Shown here: positions 8,699 through 17,705 of the stretch, piece after piece
Numbering within the stretch: position 1 is the first letter of the stretch
How the letters are laid out: every line of letters starts with the position of its first letter
Origin: Salegentibacter_A chungangensis
Lineage (GTDB): Bacteria > Bacteroidota > Bacteroidia > Flavobacteriales > Flavobacteriaceae
Assembly: GCF_042678405.1 (NCBI RefSeq)
Contig: NZ_JBHTLI010000001.1
Coordinates: 2,108,001-2,172,000, forward strand
Direction of reading: 5' to 3'
Length of the DNA stretch: 64,000 bases
Translations under genes and position numbers: made by a program
The notes under the pieces: generated by a model
Seen by the model: only the letters and a program-made list of their open reading frames with translations
What the model was told of the DNA's origin: nothing
The model's database searches: none

Positions 8699-9280
8699 CT
8701 ATAATTTCAGAAAGTTTTCCAATATTCGTTCACCGGCGTCACTGCTTTTCTCGGGGTGAAACTGAACCCCGTAGAAATTATTTTTCTTAATGGCTGAAGT
8801 ATATTCCACTCCGTACTCAGTAGAAGCTATGGTCTCTTCACATTCTTTCACATAATAGCTGTGCACCAGGTATATATACTCCTTTTCCCGAATGCCTTCG
8901 AATAATTCCGATTCCAGATCATAGATCTGGTTCCAGCCAATCTGAGGTACCTTGACCGAATTATCGAACCTGACCACCCGGGCATCAAAAATTCCCAACC
9001 CGGTAGTATCACCTTCTTCGGAATGCTCACACATCAATTGCATCCCGAGGCATATTCCCAGTACAGGTTGTTTTAGTTCAGGAATAATTCTATCCAGCGA
9101 GGTAGCCCTCAACATTTTCATTGCACTGCTGGCTTCTCCCACTCCCGGAAAGATCACCTTATCTGCGGCTCTAATTTCTTCAGGGTCACTGCTTAAAACA
9201 GCCTCATAACCCAGCCTTTTTATAGCGAATTTTATACTCTGTATATTACCGGCTCCGTAATCAATGATCACTATTTTCAT
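8699..9280 (-). CDS. hisH: imidazole glycerol phosphate synthase, glutamine amidotransferase subunit
   Basis: A 193-residue class I glutamine amidotransferase that supplies ammonia to HisF. The triad is visible: the nucleophile Cys in GICLGMQ (about residue 76) and the His/Glu pair in VQFHPEKS (about 174-181). Its N-terminal IDYGAGNIQS is typical of HisH. It sits 18 bases after hisB and 20 bases before hisA. Confidence 0.98.
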   Translation of the reverse strand: MKIVIIDYGAGNIQSIKFAIKRLGYEAVLSSDPEEIRAADKVIFPGVGEASSAMKMLRATSLDRIIPELKQPVLGICLGMQLMCEHSEEGDTTGLGIFDARVVRFDNSVKVPQIGWNQIYDLESELFEGIREKEYIYLVHSYYVKECEETIASTEYGVEYTSAIKKNNFYGVQFHPEKSSDAGERILENFLKL

Positions 9281-9298
9281 TCTAAACCTTTTATTGTT

Positions 9299-10438
9299 CT
9301 ACAGCACTCCTTTTGTGGATGGCAGGATCATCTTTTCTGCATCTCTTTTTACGGCCATCTTGATAGCTTTTGCAAAGGCTTTAAAGATCGCCTCGATCTT
9401 ATGGTGCTCGTTAGTACCTTCAGCTTTAATATTCAGATTGGCCCTGGCACCGTCAGTAAAAGATTTAAAGAAATGAGAGAACATCTCTGTAGGCATCTTT
9501 CCAACCATTTCCCGGGTAAAGCTTGCTTCCCACACCAGCCAGTTCCTTCCGCCAAAATCGATGGCTACCTGTGCCAGGGAATCATCCATTGGAAGACAGA
9601 ACCCGTAACGCTCGATACCCAGTTTGTTCCCTAGAGCTTTACTGAACACCTCTCCAAGTGCAATAGCGGTATCTTCTATGGTGTGGTGTTCATCTACCTC
9701 CAGATCTCCCTTCACCTGCACCACAAGATCCATTTGCCCGTGCCTTGCGATCTGGTCCAGCATATGGTCGAAAAATTTGATACCCGTGGAGATATCTGAT
9801 CTTCCCGTGCCATCGAGGTTAAGTTCTATATGAATATCGGTCTCGTTGGTTTTACGGCTAATTTCGGCGGTTCGGTCCTCGAGCTTCAGGAATTCATAGA
9901 TCCTCTTCCAGCTGTCAGTCTTCAATGCAATGGCCTCCTCTACCTTATTCTTATGATTCTCAATCTCGTCTTCTCCTAAAGCCTCGTGGGTATCTATAAA
10001 GATCCCTTTCCCCCCAAAATTGTATGCGAATTCAATATCTGTAAGCCTGTCCCCTATCATAAAGGAATTTTTCAGATCATACTCCTCATTATTCAGGAAC
10101 CTGCCTTCAAGCAGTCCGGTATTTGGTTTCCTGTTTGGACTATTCTCCTCCGGGAAACTCCGGTCCATCAATATATCAGAGAATTCCACCCCCTCATTTT
10201 TGAAAGTTCGCAGGATAAAATTCTGAACAGGCCAGAAGCTTTCCTCGAGATAGGCCTTTGTCCCTAAACCATCCTGATTGGTTACCATCACGAATTCATA
10301 ATCCAGTTCTTCAGCGATCTTTTTAAGGTAAAAGAGTGCTTCCGGATAAAATTCCAGTTTATCAAGACTGTCTACCTGGTAATCTTCTGGCTCGTGAATA
10401 AGGGTCCCGTCACGGTCTATAAACAATACTTTTTTCAT
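9299..10438 (-). CDS. hisB: bifunctional histidinol-phosphatase / imidazoleglycerol-phosphate dehydratase
   Basis: A 379-residue fusion for steps 6 and 8 of the pathway. The N-terminal 165 residues are a HAD phosphatase with nucleophile D8 and acid/base D10 in FIDRDGTL and a MIGDRLTDI loop. The C-terminal 190 residues are the dehydratase, with HHTIEDTAIALGE and NEHHKIEAIFKAFAKA histidine/glutamate metal motifs. I take the ATG at 10438, one base after the hisC stop. A TTG three codons upstream would overlap hisC and adds nothing conserved. Confidence 0.97.
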   Translation of the reverse strand: MKKVLFIDRDGTLIHEPEDYQVDSLDKLEFYPEALFYLKKIAEELDYEFVMVTNQDGLGTKAYLEESFWPVQNFILRTFKNEGVEFSDILMDRSFPEENSPNRKPNTGLLEGRFLNNEEYDLKNSFMIGDRLTDIEFAYNFGGKGIFIDTHEALGEDEIENHKNKVEEAIALKTDSWKRIYEFLKLEDRTAEISRKTNETDIHIELNLDGTGRSDISTGIKFFDHMLDQIARHGQMDLVVQVKGDLEVDEHHTIEDTAIALGEVFSKALGNKLGIERYGFCLPMDDSLAQVAIDFGGRNWLVWEASFTREMVGKMPTEMFSHFFKSFTDGARANLNIKAEGTNEHHKIEAIFKAFAKAIKMAVKRDAEKMILPSTKGVL

Positions 10439-10439
10439 A

Positions 10440-11486
10440 CTATTCAATGCTTTTTAGCGAAGCTATTAATCTTTTATTTTCTTCAGGGGTTCCTACGGTG
10501 AACCGGAGGGTGTTCTCACAAAGCGGCTGAGTGGTCCTGTTCCTGATCACGATCCCTTCTTTCAATAATTCCTCATATCTCCTGTTGGCGTCATCAACCT
10601 TTACAAGGATGAAATTGGCATCTGACGGATAAACTTTCTTAACAAACTTAACCTCAAGTAAAACTTTAAACAACGAATCTCTTTCATTCAGTATATCAGA
10701 CACTTCTAAATTTACATTATCCTTATCGAGAACCCTTTTAAGAGCCCTGAGCTGAGTTAGTTCGTTTACGTTATAAGGCGGTTTAATCCGGTTCAGAATT
10801 CTGATGATCTCTTCAGAAGCATAGCAGGCTCCCAACCTGATCCCGGCCATTCCATAAGCCTTTGATAAGGTTTGGGTCACCACCAGGTTTGGATACTCCT
10901 CCATCTTTTTCAGCCAGCTTTCCTTCTCTGAAAAGTCAATATAGGCTTCATCAATCACAACGATTCCCTTAAAGTCCTGAAGCAGCTTCCTCACCCTGTC
11001 TGCATCGAAAGAATTTCCCGTAGGATTGTTGGGAGAGCACAAAAAGATAAGCTTGGTTTTTTTATCTGCTGTACTTAGAATTTCGTCAACATCAGGTTCA
11101 AAATCCTGATTCAGCAGAACTTCTCGATTTTCAATATCGTTAATGTTAGCCAGCACCTTGTACATCCCGTAGGTTGGGGGCAGCGTAATGATGTTATCTT
11201 TTTTAGGCTCACAAAAAGCTCTGAAGAGCAGATCCAGTACTTCATCACTACCATTCCCCAGAAGCAGTTTTTCAGGCTTCACAGCCTTTAAATTAGCCAA
11301 CTCGGCCTTTAGAGTGCGCTGTTGCGGATCTGGATAACGGTTCACATCGGTCTGAAACGGATTTTCATTGGCATCCAGAAAGACCATTTCAGAACCATTG
11401 GACTGGTACTCATCCCTTGCCGATGAATAAGGCTTCAGGCCTGCAATGTTCTCACGAACCAGTTTATTTATATCGAAATTATTCAT
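10440..11486 (-). CDS. hisC: histidinol-phosphate aminotransferase
   Basis: A 348-residue class I/II aminotransferase using PLP to convert imidazole acetol phosphate and glutamate to histidinol phosphate. The Schiff-base lysine lies in TLSKAYGMAGIRLG, and other conserved points are NENPF near residue 41, CSPNNPTGN, VVIDEAYIDF and a C-terminal R in LRFTVG. It lies 20 bases after hisD, and its stop is one base from the hisB ATG, which suggests translational coupling. Confidence 0.97.
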   Translation of the reverse strand: MNNFDINKLVRENIAGLKPYSSARDEYQSNGSEMVFLDANENPFQTDVNRYPDPQQRTLKAELANLKAVKPEKLLLGNGSDEVLDLLFRAFCEPKKDNIITLPPTYGMYKVLANINDIENREVLLNQDFEPDVDEILSTADKKTKLIFLCSPNNPTGNSFDADRVRKLLQDFKGIVVIDEAYIDFSEKESWLKKMEEYPNLVVTQTLSKAYGMAGIRLGACYASEEIIRILNRIKPPYNVNELTQLRALKRVLDKDNVNLEVSDILNERDSLFKVLLEVKFVKKVYPSDANFILVKVDDANRRYEELLKEGIVIRNRTTQPLCENTLRFTVGTPEENKRLIASLKSIE

Positions 11487-11506
11487 TTTTGAGCTTTTCT
11501 TTTCCC

Positions 11507-12799
11507 TTATTTATTCCGCTTCAGTTTTTCAAGCCTAAGGCTAACGGCATTCTTATGAGCCTGCAGCCCTTCGGCTTCAGCCATAAGCTCTATAGAAGGC
11601 CCAATTTCTCTGATCCCCTCTTCGCTTATTTTCTGAAAAGTGATAGCCGTCATAAAACTATCCAGGTTCACACCACTATACTGCCTGGCGTATGCATTGG
11701 TAGGCAAAGTGTGATTGGTTCCCGATGCATAATCTCCGGCACTCTCTGGGGTATAATTCCCTATGAACACCGAACCGGCATTGTAAATCCCTTCTGAATA
11801 AAATTGTTCGTTTTCCGCGGCAATTATAAAGTGTTCCGGCGCATACTCGTTTATCAGTTCCAGGGCAGCCTCCTGATCTTCGAGGTATATAAGCTTTGAA
11901 TTAGCGATGGCTTTTTTCGCAATTTCCTTTCTCGGAAGCTCTTCAAGCTGAATTTCTATTTCCTTCTCCACTTCATCCATCAATCCCCTGGAAGCGGAAA
12001 CCAGGATCACCTGACTGTCTGCCCCGTGCTCGGCCTGGCTTAGAAGATCAGAAGCGACAAAAGATGCATTGGCAGAATCATCGGCAACCACAAGCAACTC
12101 TGAAGGCCCGGCAGGCATATCTATAGCTACACTAAACCTTGTGGCAAGTTGTTTGGCTACGGTTACGAACTGGTTCCCGGGGCCGAAGATCTTATAGACT
12201 TTAGGAACGCTTTCGGTCCCGAAGGTCATCGCAGCTATGGCCTGGATCCCCCCAATCTTAAAAATACTTGTGATCCCGCACAGCTGGGCGGTATATAAAA
12301 TTGCGGGATGAACGTTCCCTTCCTTGTCCGGTGGCGTACACAGCACGATCTCCTTACATCCGGCTAAAGCCGCAGGTGCCGCCAGCATAAGGATAGTTGA
12401 AAATAAAGGAGCACTTCCTCCGGGAATATACAATCCTATCTTCTGGATAGGCCTTTTCTCCTGCCAGCACTTCACTCCCTTCGAGGTTGTGACTTCAACC
12501 CGGGCAGTTCTCTGGGCCGCGTGAAACTTTTCGATATTGGTCTTGGCCAGTTTGATGGCCTTTTTCAGATCAGCGCTTACTTCCAGGGCCGCGTTGTCCA
12601 CTTCTCCCATACTTACCCGGGCATTTATGGGTTTCACCCCATCAAATAACTCGGTATATTTTGCGACTGCAGCATCCCCTTTCTGCTTTACTTCAGAAAA
12701 GATCTGGGTTACGGTCTCTTCAATGTCCTCTATTGTTTGAGTGGGTCTTTTCAGAATCTCGGGCCATTCAGATGCTGTCGGGTTAAATATCTTTTTCAT
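11507..12799 (-). CDS. hisD: histidinol dehydrogenase
   Basis: A 430-residue zinc- and NAD-dependent enzyme that oxidises histidinol twice to histidine. Conserved blocks include LYIPGGSAPLFSTILM, FGPGNQFVTVAKQ, IDMPAGPSELLVVAD, DLLSQAEHGADSQ (zinc ligands Q and H) and YAPEH near residue 313. Length is family-typical. It is the second gene of the operon, 27 bases after hisG. Confidence 0.98.
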   Translation of the reverse strand: MKKIFNPTASEWPEILKRPTQTIEDIEETVTQIFSEVKQKGDAAVAKYTELFDGVKPINARVSMGEVDNAALEVSADLKKAIKLAKTNIEKFHAAQRTARVEVTTSKGVKCWQEKRPIQKIGLYIPGGSAPLFSTILMLAAPAALAGCKEIVLCTPPDKEGNVHPAILYTAQLCGITSIFKIGGIQAIAAMTFGTESVPKVYKIFGPGNQFVTVAKQLATRFSVAIDMPAGPSELLVVADDSANASFVASDLLSQAEHGADSQVILVSASRGLMDEVEKEIEIQLEELPRKEIAKKAIANSKLIYLEDQEAALELINEYAPEHFIIAAENEQFYSEGIYNAGSVFIGNYTPESAGDYASGTNHTLPTNAYARQYSGVNLDSFMTAITFQKISEEGIREIGPSIELMAEAEGLQAHKNAVSLRLEKLKRNK

Positions 12800-12826
12800 C
12801 TTAAAACTTTTTTCTCGAACTGATTC

Positions 12827-13690
12827 TTAAATTACCATTTTTTCAATAGGAGCTACCAGTATGCCTTCGGCTCCATTTTCCTTGAGCTCATCTATAACTT
12901 CCCAGAAGCGCTCTTCATTGATGACCGTATGTACTGAACTCCAGCCTTCTTCGGCAAGAGGCAGTACGGTTGGGCTTCGCATCCCCGGCAACAATGCAAT
13001 GATCTTTTCAAGCTTGTCATTGGGAGAATTCAGCAAAATATATTTTGAAGTGCGGGCATTCAGGACCGATTTTATCCTGAACTGCAATTTGTCAAGGATA
13101 GCCTGGCGTTCCCCGGTTATCTTAGGGGAAATCGCCAAAATAGCCTCGCTCTTCAGCATCACTTCCACTTCTTTCAGGTTGTTCTTAAATAGGGTGCTGC
13201 CGCTGGACACTATATCACAGATACCGTCAGCAAGACCGATATTAGGAGCTATTTCCACCGAACCGTTAATGATGTGAAGTTCAGCAGAGATCCCTTTTTT
13301 CTCCAGAAACTCATTTACGGTATTCGGGTAAGATGTCGCAATTTTTTTCCCATCAAGGTCCCGGATCCCGTTATATTTTACCGATTTTGGTACCGCCAGG
13401 GATACCCGACATTTAGAGAAACCCAGTTTTTGACCCTGTATGATATCCTTTCCTTTTTCTATAAGTACATTTTCGCCAATAATGGCAACATCTACCACTC
13501 CGTCTCTTAAATACTGCGGAATATCCCCATTTCTCAGGTACATCACCTCCAGCGGAAAATTTCTTGCCGTAGCCTTCAGCTGTTCCTTACCATTGTCTAT
13601 AGAAATCCCTGCATCTTTTAGGATCTTCAGAGAATCTTCGTTCAATCTCCCCGATTTCTGAATAGCGATCCTCAGTTTTTCTTTTTTCAT
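12827..13690 (-). CDS. hisG: ATP phosphoribosyltransferase, long form
   Basis: A 287-residue HisG of the long type, catalysing the first and rate-controlling step (ATP + PRPP). The periplasmic-binding-protein-like catalytic part carries LRIAIQKSGRL at the start, RNGDIPQYL, VDVAIIGENV and GLADGICDIVSSGSTLF. The C-terminal 75 residues are the ACT-like domain that binds histidine for feedback inhibition, so enzyme control and transcription attenuation probably act together. It is the first structural gene, 132 bases after the stop of the His-rich leader peptide. Confidence 0.98.
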   Translation of the reverse strand: MKKEKLRIAIQKSGRLNEDSLKILKDAGISIDNGKEQLKATARNFPLEVMYLRNGDIPQYLRDGVVDVAIIGENVLIEKGKDIIQGQKLGFSKCRVSLAVPKSVKYNGIRDLDGKKIATSYPNTVNEFLEKKGISAELHIINGSVEIAPNIGLADGICDIVSSGSTLFKNNLKEVEVMLKSEAILAISPKITGERQAILDKLQFRIKSVLNARTSKYILLNSPNDKLEKIIALLPGMRSPTVLPLAEEGWSSVHTVINEERFWEVIDELKENGAEGILVAPIEKMVI

Positions 13691-13755
13691 CTTTTTATTT
13701 TTTTGGTCGACCTTCTTAAAGTTAGCCGAAAAAATTCTTTTTTACCTGGTGCTTA

Positions 13756-13791
13756 AAAACAAAAAACCCGTTTGAATAGCTCAAACGGGTT
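13756..13791 (-). terminator. his operon attenuator (rho-independent terminator)
   Basis: On the minus strand a perfect 11-bp stem (AACCCGTTTGA / TCAAACGGGTT, forward 13765-13775 and 13781-13791) with a 5-base loop is followed by a T-rich run (13756-13764). It lies between the His-rich leader peptide and hisG, the expected place for a histidine attenuator. A leader segment GCTCAGG (minus strand, near 13839-13845) can pair with TTTGAGC in the hairpin's first arm and loop (two G-U pairs), a possible antiterminator. That pairing is inference. Confidence 0.9.
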
Positions 13792-13822
13792 TAAATAAGT
13801 TATGATAAAATTACTGCATACC

Positions 13823-13885
13823 TCATTTACCTCGCCTGAGCGTGGAAGTAATATGATGGTGATGATGTAATTGAATTGTTCTCAT
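13823..13885 (-). CDS. hisL: his operon leader peptide (five consecutive His codons)
   Basis: A 20-residue frame starting at ATG 13885 and ending in TGA at 13823. It reads MRTIQL, then five consecutive histidine codons (CAT CAT CAC CAT CAT), then ITSTLRRGK. A run of His codons before a terminator hairpin and hisG is the hallmark of ribosome-mediated attenuation: when charged tRNA-His is scarce the ribosome stalls in the run and the terminator does not form. The stop lies 31 bases before the hairpin. No Shine-Dalgarno sequence is seen, and the predicted transcript start lies only a few bases before the ATG. Confidence 0.92.
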   Translation of the reverse strand: MRTIQLHHHHHITSTLRRGK

Positions 13886-13894
13886 TTGTAAAGG

Positions 13895-13902
13895 CAAATC
13901 TA
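13895..13902 (-). promoter_or_regulatory. -7 box of the his operon promoter
   Basis: Minus-strand TAGATTTG matches TAnnTTTG exactly. The region 17-23 bases upstream has only a TTTTT stretch rather than TTTG. If used, transcription starts near 13889, about five bases before the leader peptide ATG. Confidence 0.6.
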
Positions 13903-13955
13903 AGTATATTATTTAAACTGAAAAACGGGTTTAGAATAATTTAAGATTTGTCAAA

Positions 13956-14771
13956 TTAATTATTGCCCAGAATAATTGGCATACCTGCATCTCCGGAGCC
14001 AATTATAACGGTTTTAGCATTGGGCGATTTAGCAAGTTCCACAGTTGCCTGGATACCTTTTTCCTTTAACACTTTATCGGTCAAAGATTCGCTAAGGATC
14101 CTGTTAGCTCTCGCCTTACCTTCAGCATCGATGCGCTGACGCTCGGCTTCCTGTTCGGCTTTGGTCAAACGGAACTCATATTCCAGGGATTCCTGTTCCT
14201 GCCTGAGTTTCCTTTCGATAGCATCTTTAATTGTGGAAGGAAGAGAAACATCTCTTACCAGTACCTCGTTTACCTGAACATATTGTTCTTCAAGCAAGAT
14301 CTGGGTTTCTTCAAAAATTTCATTCTGAATCGCTTCTCTTTTACTGGCGTACAGTTGTTCCGGATTGTATCGGCCAACTACGGCTCTTGCCGCCGACCTT
14401 ACTGCCGGTTGCAACAAACGCCGAATGTACTCATCTCCTTTTTCCTTATGAAGTTTTCCAAGGTCCTCGTAAGAGGGCTGAAACCATACCGAAGCATCCA
14501 GTTTAATCTCCAGACCGTTAGAGGATAGCACCCTCATTTCTTCGTCTATAGACTGCTGTCTGACCTCGTAAACAAACACCCTGTTCCAGGGAGCTACCAG
14601 GTGAAAACCTTCACTTAAAGGAGGTTCATCTGTAACAACCCCTCCGCCAAATGTCTTGTATAAGACCCCGGCCTCACCGGAGTTTATAGTCACCGTGGAT
14701 TTAGCAATAAAAATTATTAAAATAACGACTACAATAAGTATTGGTAGTCCAATCTTTGGTAATTTATCCAT
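13956..14771 (-). CDS. prohibitin-like SPFH/Band 7 membrane protein
   Basis: A 271-residue SPFH protein. One N-terminal membrane helix (about 8-24) is followed by a Band 7 domain (about 30-190, with SGEAGVLYKTFGG and LLQPAVRSAARAVVGRY) and a coiled-coil-prone segment rich in E, R and Q (about 190-235). Prohibitin homologues form ring scaffolds in membranes and modulate proteases, and no partner protease is next to it. I chose ATG 14771 (MDKLPKIG), which fits the family and lies 14 bases after the stop of the VWA gene. A longer frame to 14819 overlaps that gene. The tail end borders the his promoter region. Confidence 0.93.
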   Translation of the reverse strand: MDKLPKIGLPILIVVVILIIFIAKSTVTINSGEAGVLYKTFGGGVVTDEPPLSEGFHLVAPWNRVFVYEVRQQSIDEEMRVLSSNGLEIKLDASVWFQPSYEDLGKLHKEKGDEYIRRLLQPAVRSAARAVVGRYNPEQLYASKREAIQNEIFEETQILLEEQYVQVNEVLVRDVSLPSTIKDAIERKLRQEQESLEYEFRLTKAEQEAERQRIDAEGKARANRILSESLTDKVLKEKGIQATVELAKSPNAKTVIIGSGDAGMPIILGNN

Positions 14772-14785
14772 TATATAATTAGAGT

Positions 14786-16822
14786 TTAAATTAAACCTTT
14801 GTATTTTCTGAAGAACCACTCGGCAGCAAGGAATGCTGCAAGCAGGAATAGCAGATAATACCAGTCGATCAAAGGTACACTTTTTTCGCGGCTTTTCTGC
14901 ACCGGAGTAAAGTGTTCATCATTTACCAGCTCAGTTATCAAACCATTTAATTTATCCGGGTAATATACCTGTTCCTCATTGTTGTTAGCCAACAACTTTA
15001 ATTTTTGAAGATTTGCCGAATTAAATTGTTGCTCTACGTCAAAATCTATGATGCTGAAAGTTCCGGAACGCTTTATATTAGACCCTTCCACACTCACAGT
15101 GAACTCATAACCCCCTTCGGGAAGGTTACCCGGCTTCAGCTCATAATAGTTTTCTCTTAAAAGGAATGGAGCTTCGGTATATTCTTCTGATTCCTTAGCT
15201 TTAAAACGGATGCTCAGGGAAGCACCGGGATCAAAATTATAATTCTCATCGAAATACTGCGCGGTAAGTTCTACTTCTTCATTGCCATAATAGAAGGATT
15301 TATAATCCAGGCTTAATCTTTCCCTCTTTTTTTGAGAAGACAGATTTTGAATAATTTTTCCGAAGAAATCATCAAATTCTTCAAAAGACTTTGTTTCCAA
15401 ATAGGAAGCAGCCCTCCACCTCCAGATATTCTCACCGAACAAAAAGCCCGTTTTCCTGTTTCCGTTCTCCGCAATAGCAATTAAAGGTTGCCGAGTTTCC
15501 ATCCCCTCAATTTTTTGATATAGTAAACTGTTAAGAGAATTCGAGTTAACACTTAAGTTCCCAAATTTATCTACAAGTGGCGGAAAACCGGAAAAGCCAA
15601 TATCTTCAAACTGAAATTGCCCGAAATTAGGATTCATTACAGCAAAGATCTCCTGAGGCTGAGAAGAATAATTTTTCTGAATGATACCAAAGTTGTTATT
15701 CACGAAGTTCCAGTTGGTTTGTGTACCTGTGACCAGCAAAACATTGCCCCCATCTGACTCAAGTTGTTCTAAAACAGACTTAAAGTTTAAGTTCGGTTGA
15801 TACATCACAACCAATTGATAATCTTTCAGTTCAATTTTTTTATTGTCTAAATAACGAATTTCAAGATTACGCTGCTTATTGCTTTCTACAGCTTGTTTTA
15901 TAGCACCCAGATCCGGATGAGTTATGGAACTTAAGAGCAGTATATTTGTACGCTCATCTATGACCTCTACGGCAAACTTTTCAGCATTATTAATAAGGTT
16001 CTTTTCAGAATTTCCGGGTGTCAAAACTGCCTGGTATGTCCGCACTCCTAATCCTGTGGCCGGCAAGGTGGTTTCTATAAGTACTGAATTATTCTCTTTG
16101 CTTAATTCAAGGTTTCTCGAGTACAGGACGCTTTCTCCGGCTTTAACCTGAAATTTTGTAGTTACCGGCTCATCTCCCGTATAATTAACGATAGCTTCTA
16201 CAGGAAAGCGATTATTCAGAAAAGCATAACGGTTCACGTTAAGGTTTGAGAGGTACAGATCGGCATACCGGGTAGTGTCCCCGATCACCAAGGGTAATAT
16301 TCTCTGATTCTGTTCCTTTTGAAAGTAAGAATAATCCCTGCCCAGGCTCTGATTCCCGTCTGTCATAAGAATTACTGCTGTACTCTTCCGCTTAAAAAGC
16401 TCCCCTATATTTTCCAGTGCAGAATTTATATCGGTTTGAGGTTCATTGAATTCCGGGTTGGTTTCGGCAGAAACCTTCTGCCCAAAATTAATGCTCGTGA
16501 TATTAAATCGCTCCTGGAGCTCCTCCGAACTCCTTAACCTTTCAGCATATTTCAAAAGGCTGTCAGCCTGCCCGAGGTGAGCAACAGAAGCTGAATTATC
16601 TACTGCAAGCACAAGATTAGGCTTTTCAACCTCAAAACTTCTGGATGTTATCTTTGGATTGATGAGCAACAAAAGAAGGATGAAAACCGATGCTGACCGG
16701 AGAAAGAAAAGAATAAAGCCATCCCTTCCTTTACCTTTAATTTTAAACAGGTATTGAAAAAAAGAAAACCCCAGCGCAAAGATTGCTGCCAGGGCTATAT
16801 ATAAAATTGTTATTGCAGACAT
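14786..16822 (-). CDS. VWA domain membrane protein
   Basis: A 678-residue membrane-anchored protein. There are two N-terminal helices (about 3-24 and 38-57), a von Willebrand A domain (about 68-200) with an intact metal-ion-dependent adhesion site DNSAS and the later TDGNQS aspartate, a large extracytoplasmic region with beta-rich and amidotransferase-like segments (about 210-640), and a C-terminal helix (about 654-672) followed by RKYKG. The layout resembles BatA/BatB-like and related Bacteroidota VWA proteins of uncertain role. The ATG at 16822 is used, with a TTG directly before it. The SPFH gene follows after 14 bases, so the pair is likely co-transcribed. Confidence 0.85.
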   Translation of the reverse strand: MSAITILYIALAAIFALGFSFFQYLFKIKGKGRDGFILFFLRSASVFILLLLLINPKITSRSFEVEKPNLVLAVDNSASVAHLGQADSLLKYAERLRSSEELQERFNITSINFGQKVSAETNPEFNEPQTDINSALENIGELFKRKSTAVILMTDGNQSLGRDYSYFQKEQNQRILPLVIGDTTRYADLYLSNLNVNRYAFLNNRFPVEAIVNYTGDEPVTTKFQVKAGESVLYSRNLELSKENNSVLIETTLPATGLGVRTYQAVLTPGNSEKNLINNAEKFAVEVIDERTNILLLSSITHPDLGAIKQAVESNKQRNLEIRYLDNKKIELKDYQLVVMYQPNLNFKSVLEQLESDGGNVLLVTGTQTNWNFVNNNFGIIQKNYSSQPQEIFAVMNPNFGQFQFEDIGFSGFPPLVDKFGNLSVNSNSLNSLLYQKIEGMETRQPLIAIAENGNRKTGFLFGENIWRWRAASYLETKSFEEFDDFFGKIIQNLSSQKKRERLSLDYKSFYYGNEEVELTAQYFDENYNFDPGASLSIRFKAKESEEYTEAPFLLRENYYELKPGNLPEGGYEFTVSVEGSNIKRSGTFSIIDFDVEQQFNSANLQKLKLLANNNEEQVYYPDKLNGLITELVNDEHFTPVQKSREKSVPLIDWYYLLFLLAAFLAAEWFFRKYKGLI

Positions 16823-16898
16823 CAAAAATGATTAGAACCAGTTCTATAAAGTTAGAAAAATTTCTATGACTTTTTCGAACAGATTCCGAAGTCTGAAA

Positions 16899-17645
16899 TT
16901 ATGTATGCATTCCGCCGTCTACGTGTATCACCTGCCCGGTAATATAATCGCTAAGATCACTACCCAGGAAAACACAGGCATTTGCAATATCTTCCGGTTT
17001 CCCCCCTCTTTTAAGCGGAATGGCATTTCTCCATCCTTCAACCGTTTTTTCGTCAAGTTTTTCAGTCATTTCGGTTTCGATAAAACCAGGAGCGATCACG
17101 TTGGTCCTGATATTTCTTGATCCCAGTTCTAGAGCCATAGACTTGGAGAAACCTATTATCCCGGCCTTAGAAGCCGCATAATTAGCCTGACCGGCGTTAC
17201 CCTTAACGCCCACTACAGAGCTCATATTAATGATACTGCCGTGACGTTGCTTAAGCATTGTACGTTGCACGGCTTTGGTCATATTAAAGATCGATTTCAG
17301 GTTAACTTCTATCACCTTATCGAAATCTTCCTCGCTCATTCTCATCAGAAGGTTGTCTTTGGTGATACCGGCATTATTTATCAGGATATCGATAGCGCCA
17401 AAATCTTCAGCTACATTTTTTATAAGCTCCTGGGCTTCCTCAAAATCGGCAGCATTAGACTTATATCCTTTGGCTTTAACCCCAAGAGCGCTTAATTCCT
17501 TTTCCAGCTCCTGAGCAGCTTCAGCTGAAGAATTATAAGTGAAAGCTACATTAGCTCCCTGCTCGGCAAATACTTTTGCAATACCCTTCCCGATACCACG
17601 GCTACCACCAGTTATAATCGCATTTTTTCCTTCTAATAATTTCAT
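16899..17645 (-). CDS. fabG: 3-oxoacyl-[acyl-carrier-protein] reductase
   Basis: A 248-residue short-chain dehydrogenase that reduces 3-oxoacyl-ACP with NADPH in fatty acid elongation. It shows the cofactor motif TGGSRGIGKGIA (about 12-23), NNAGIT (about 89-94), the catalytic serine in NMSSVVG (about 142-148), the Y-x3-K pair in YAASKAG (about 156-162), and a C-terminal YITGQVIHVDGGMHT typical of FabG. It lies between the VWA gene and sucD and appears to be its own unit, because the sucD terminator lies just upstream. Confidence 0.96.
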   Translation of the reverse strand: MKLLEGKNAIITGGSRGIGKGIAKVFAEQGANVAFTYNSSAEAAQELEKELSALGVKAKGYKSNAADFEEAQELIKNVAEDFGAIDILINNAGITKDNLLMRMSEEDFDKVIEVNLKSIFNMTKAVQRTMLKQRHGSIINMSSVVGVKGNAGQANYAASKAGIIGFSKSMALELGSRNIRTNVIAPGFIETEMTEKLDEKTVEGWRNAIPLKRGGKPEDIANACVFLGSDLSDYITGQVIHVDGGMHT

Positions 17646-17705
17646 ATTTCGATTGACTTAGTTTTTATACAGATTCAAATATAACAAAACCCCTGAAAGG
17701 CACTA

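Noticed and set aside
10439..10447. TTG start for hisB three codons upstream
   Set aside because: It overlaps the hisC stop; the ATG at 10438 begins exactly at the conserved MKKVLFIDRDGT.
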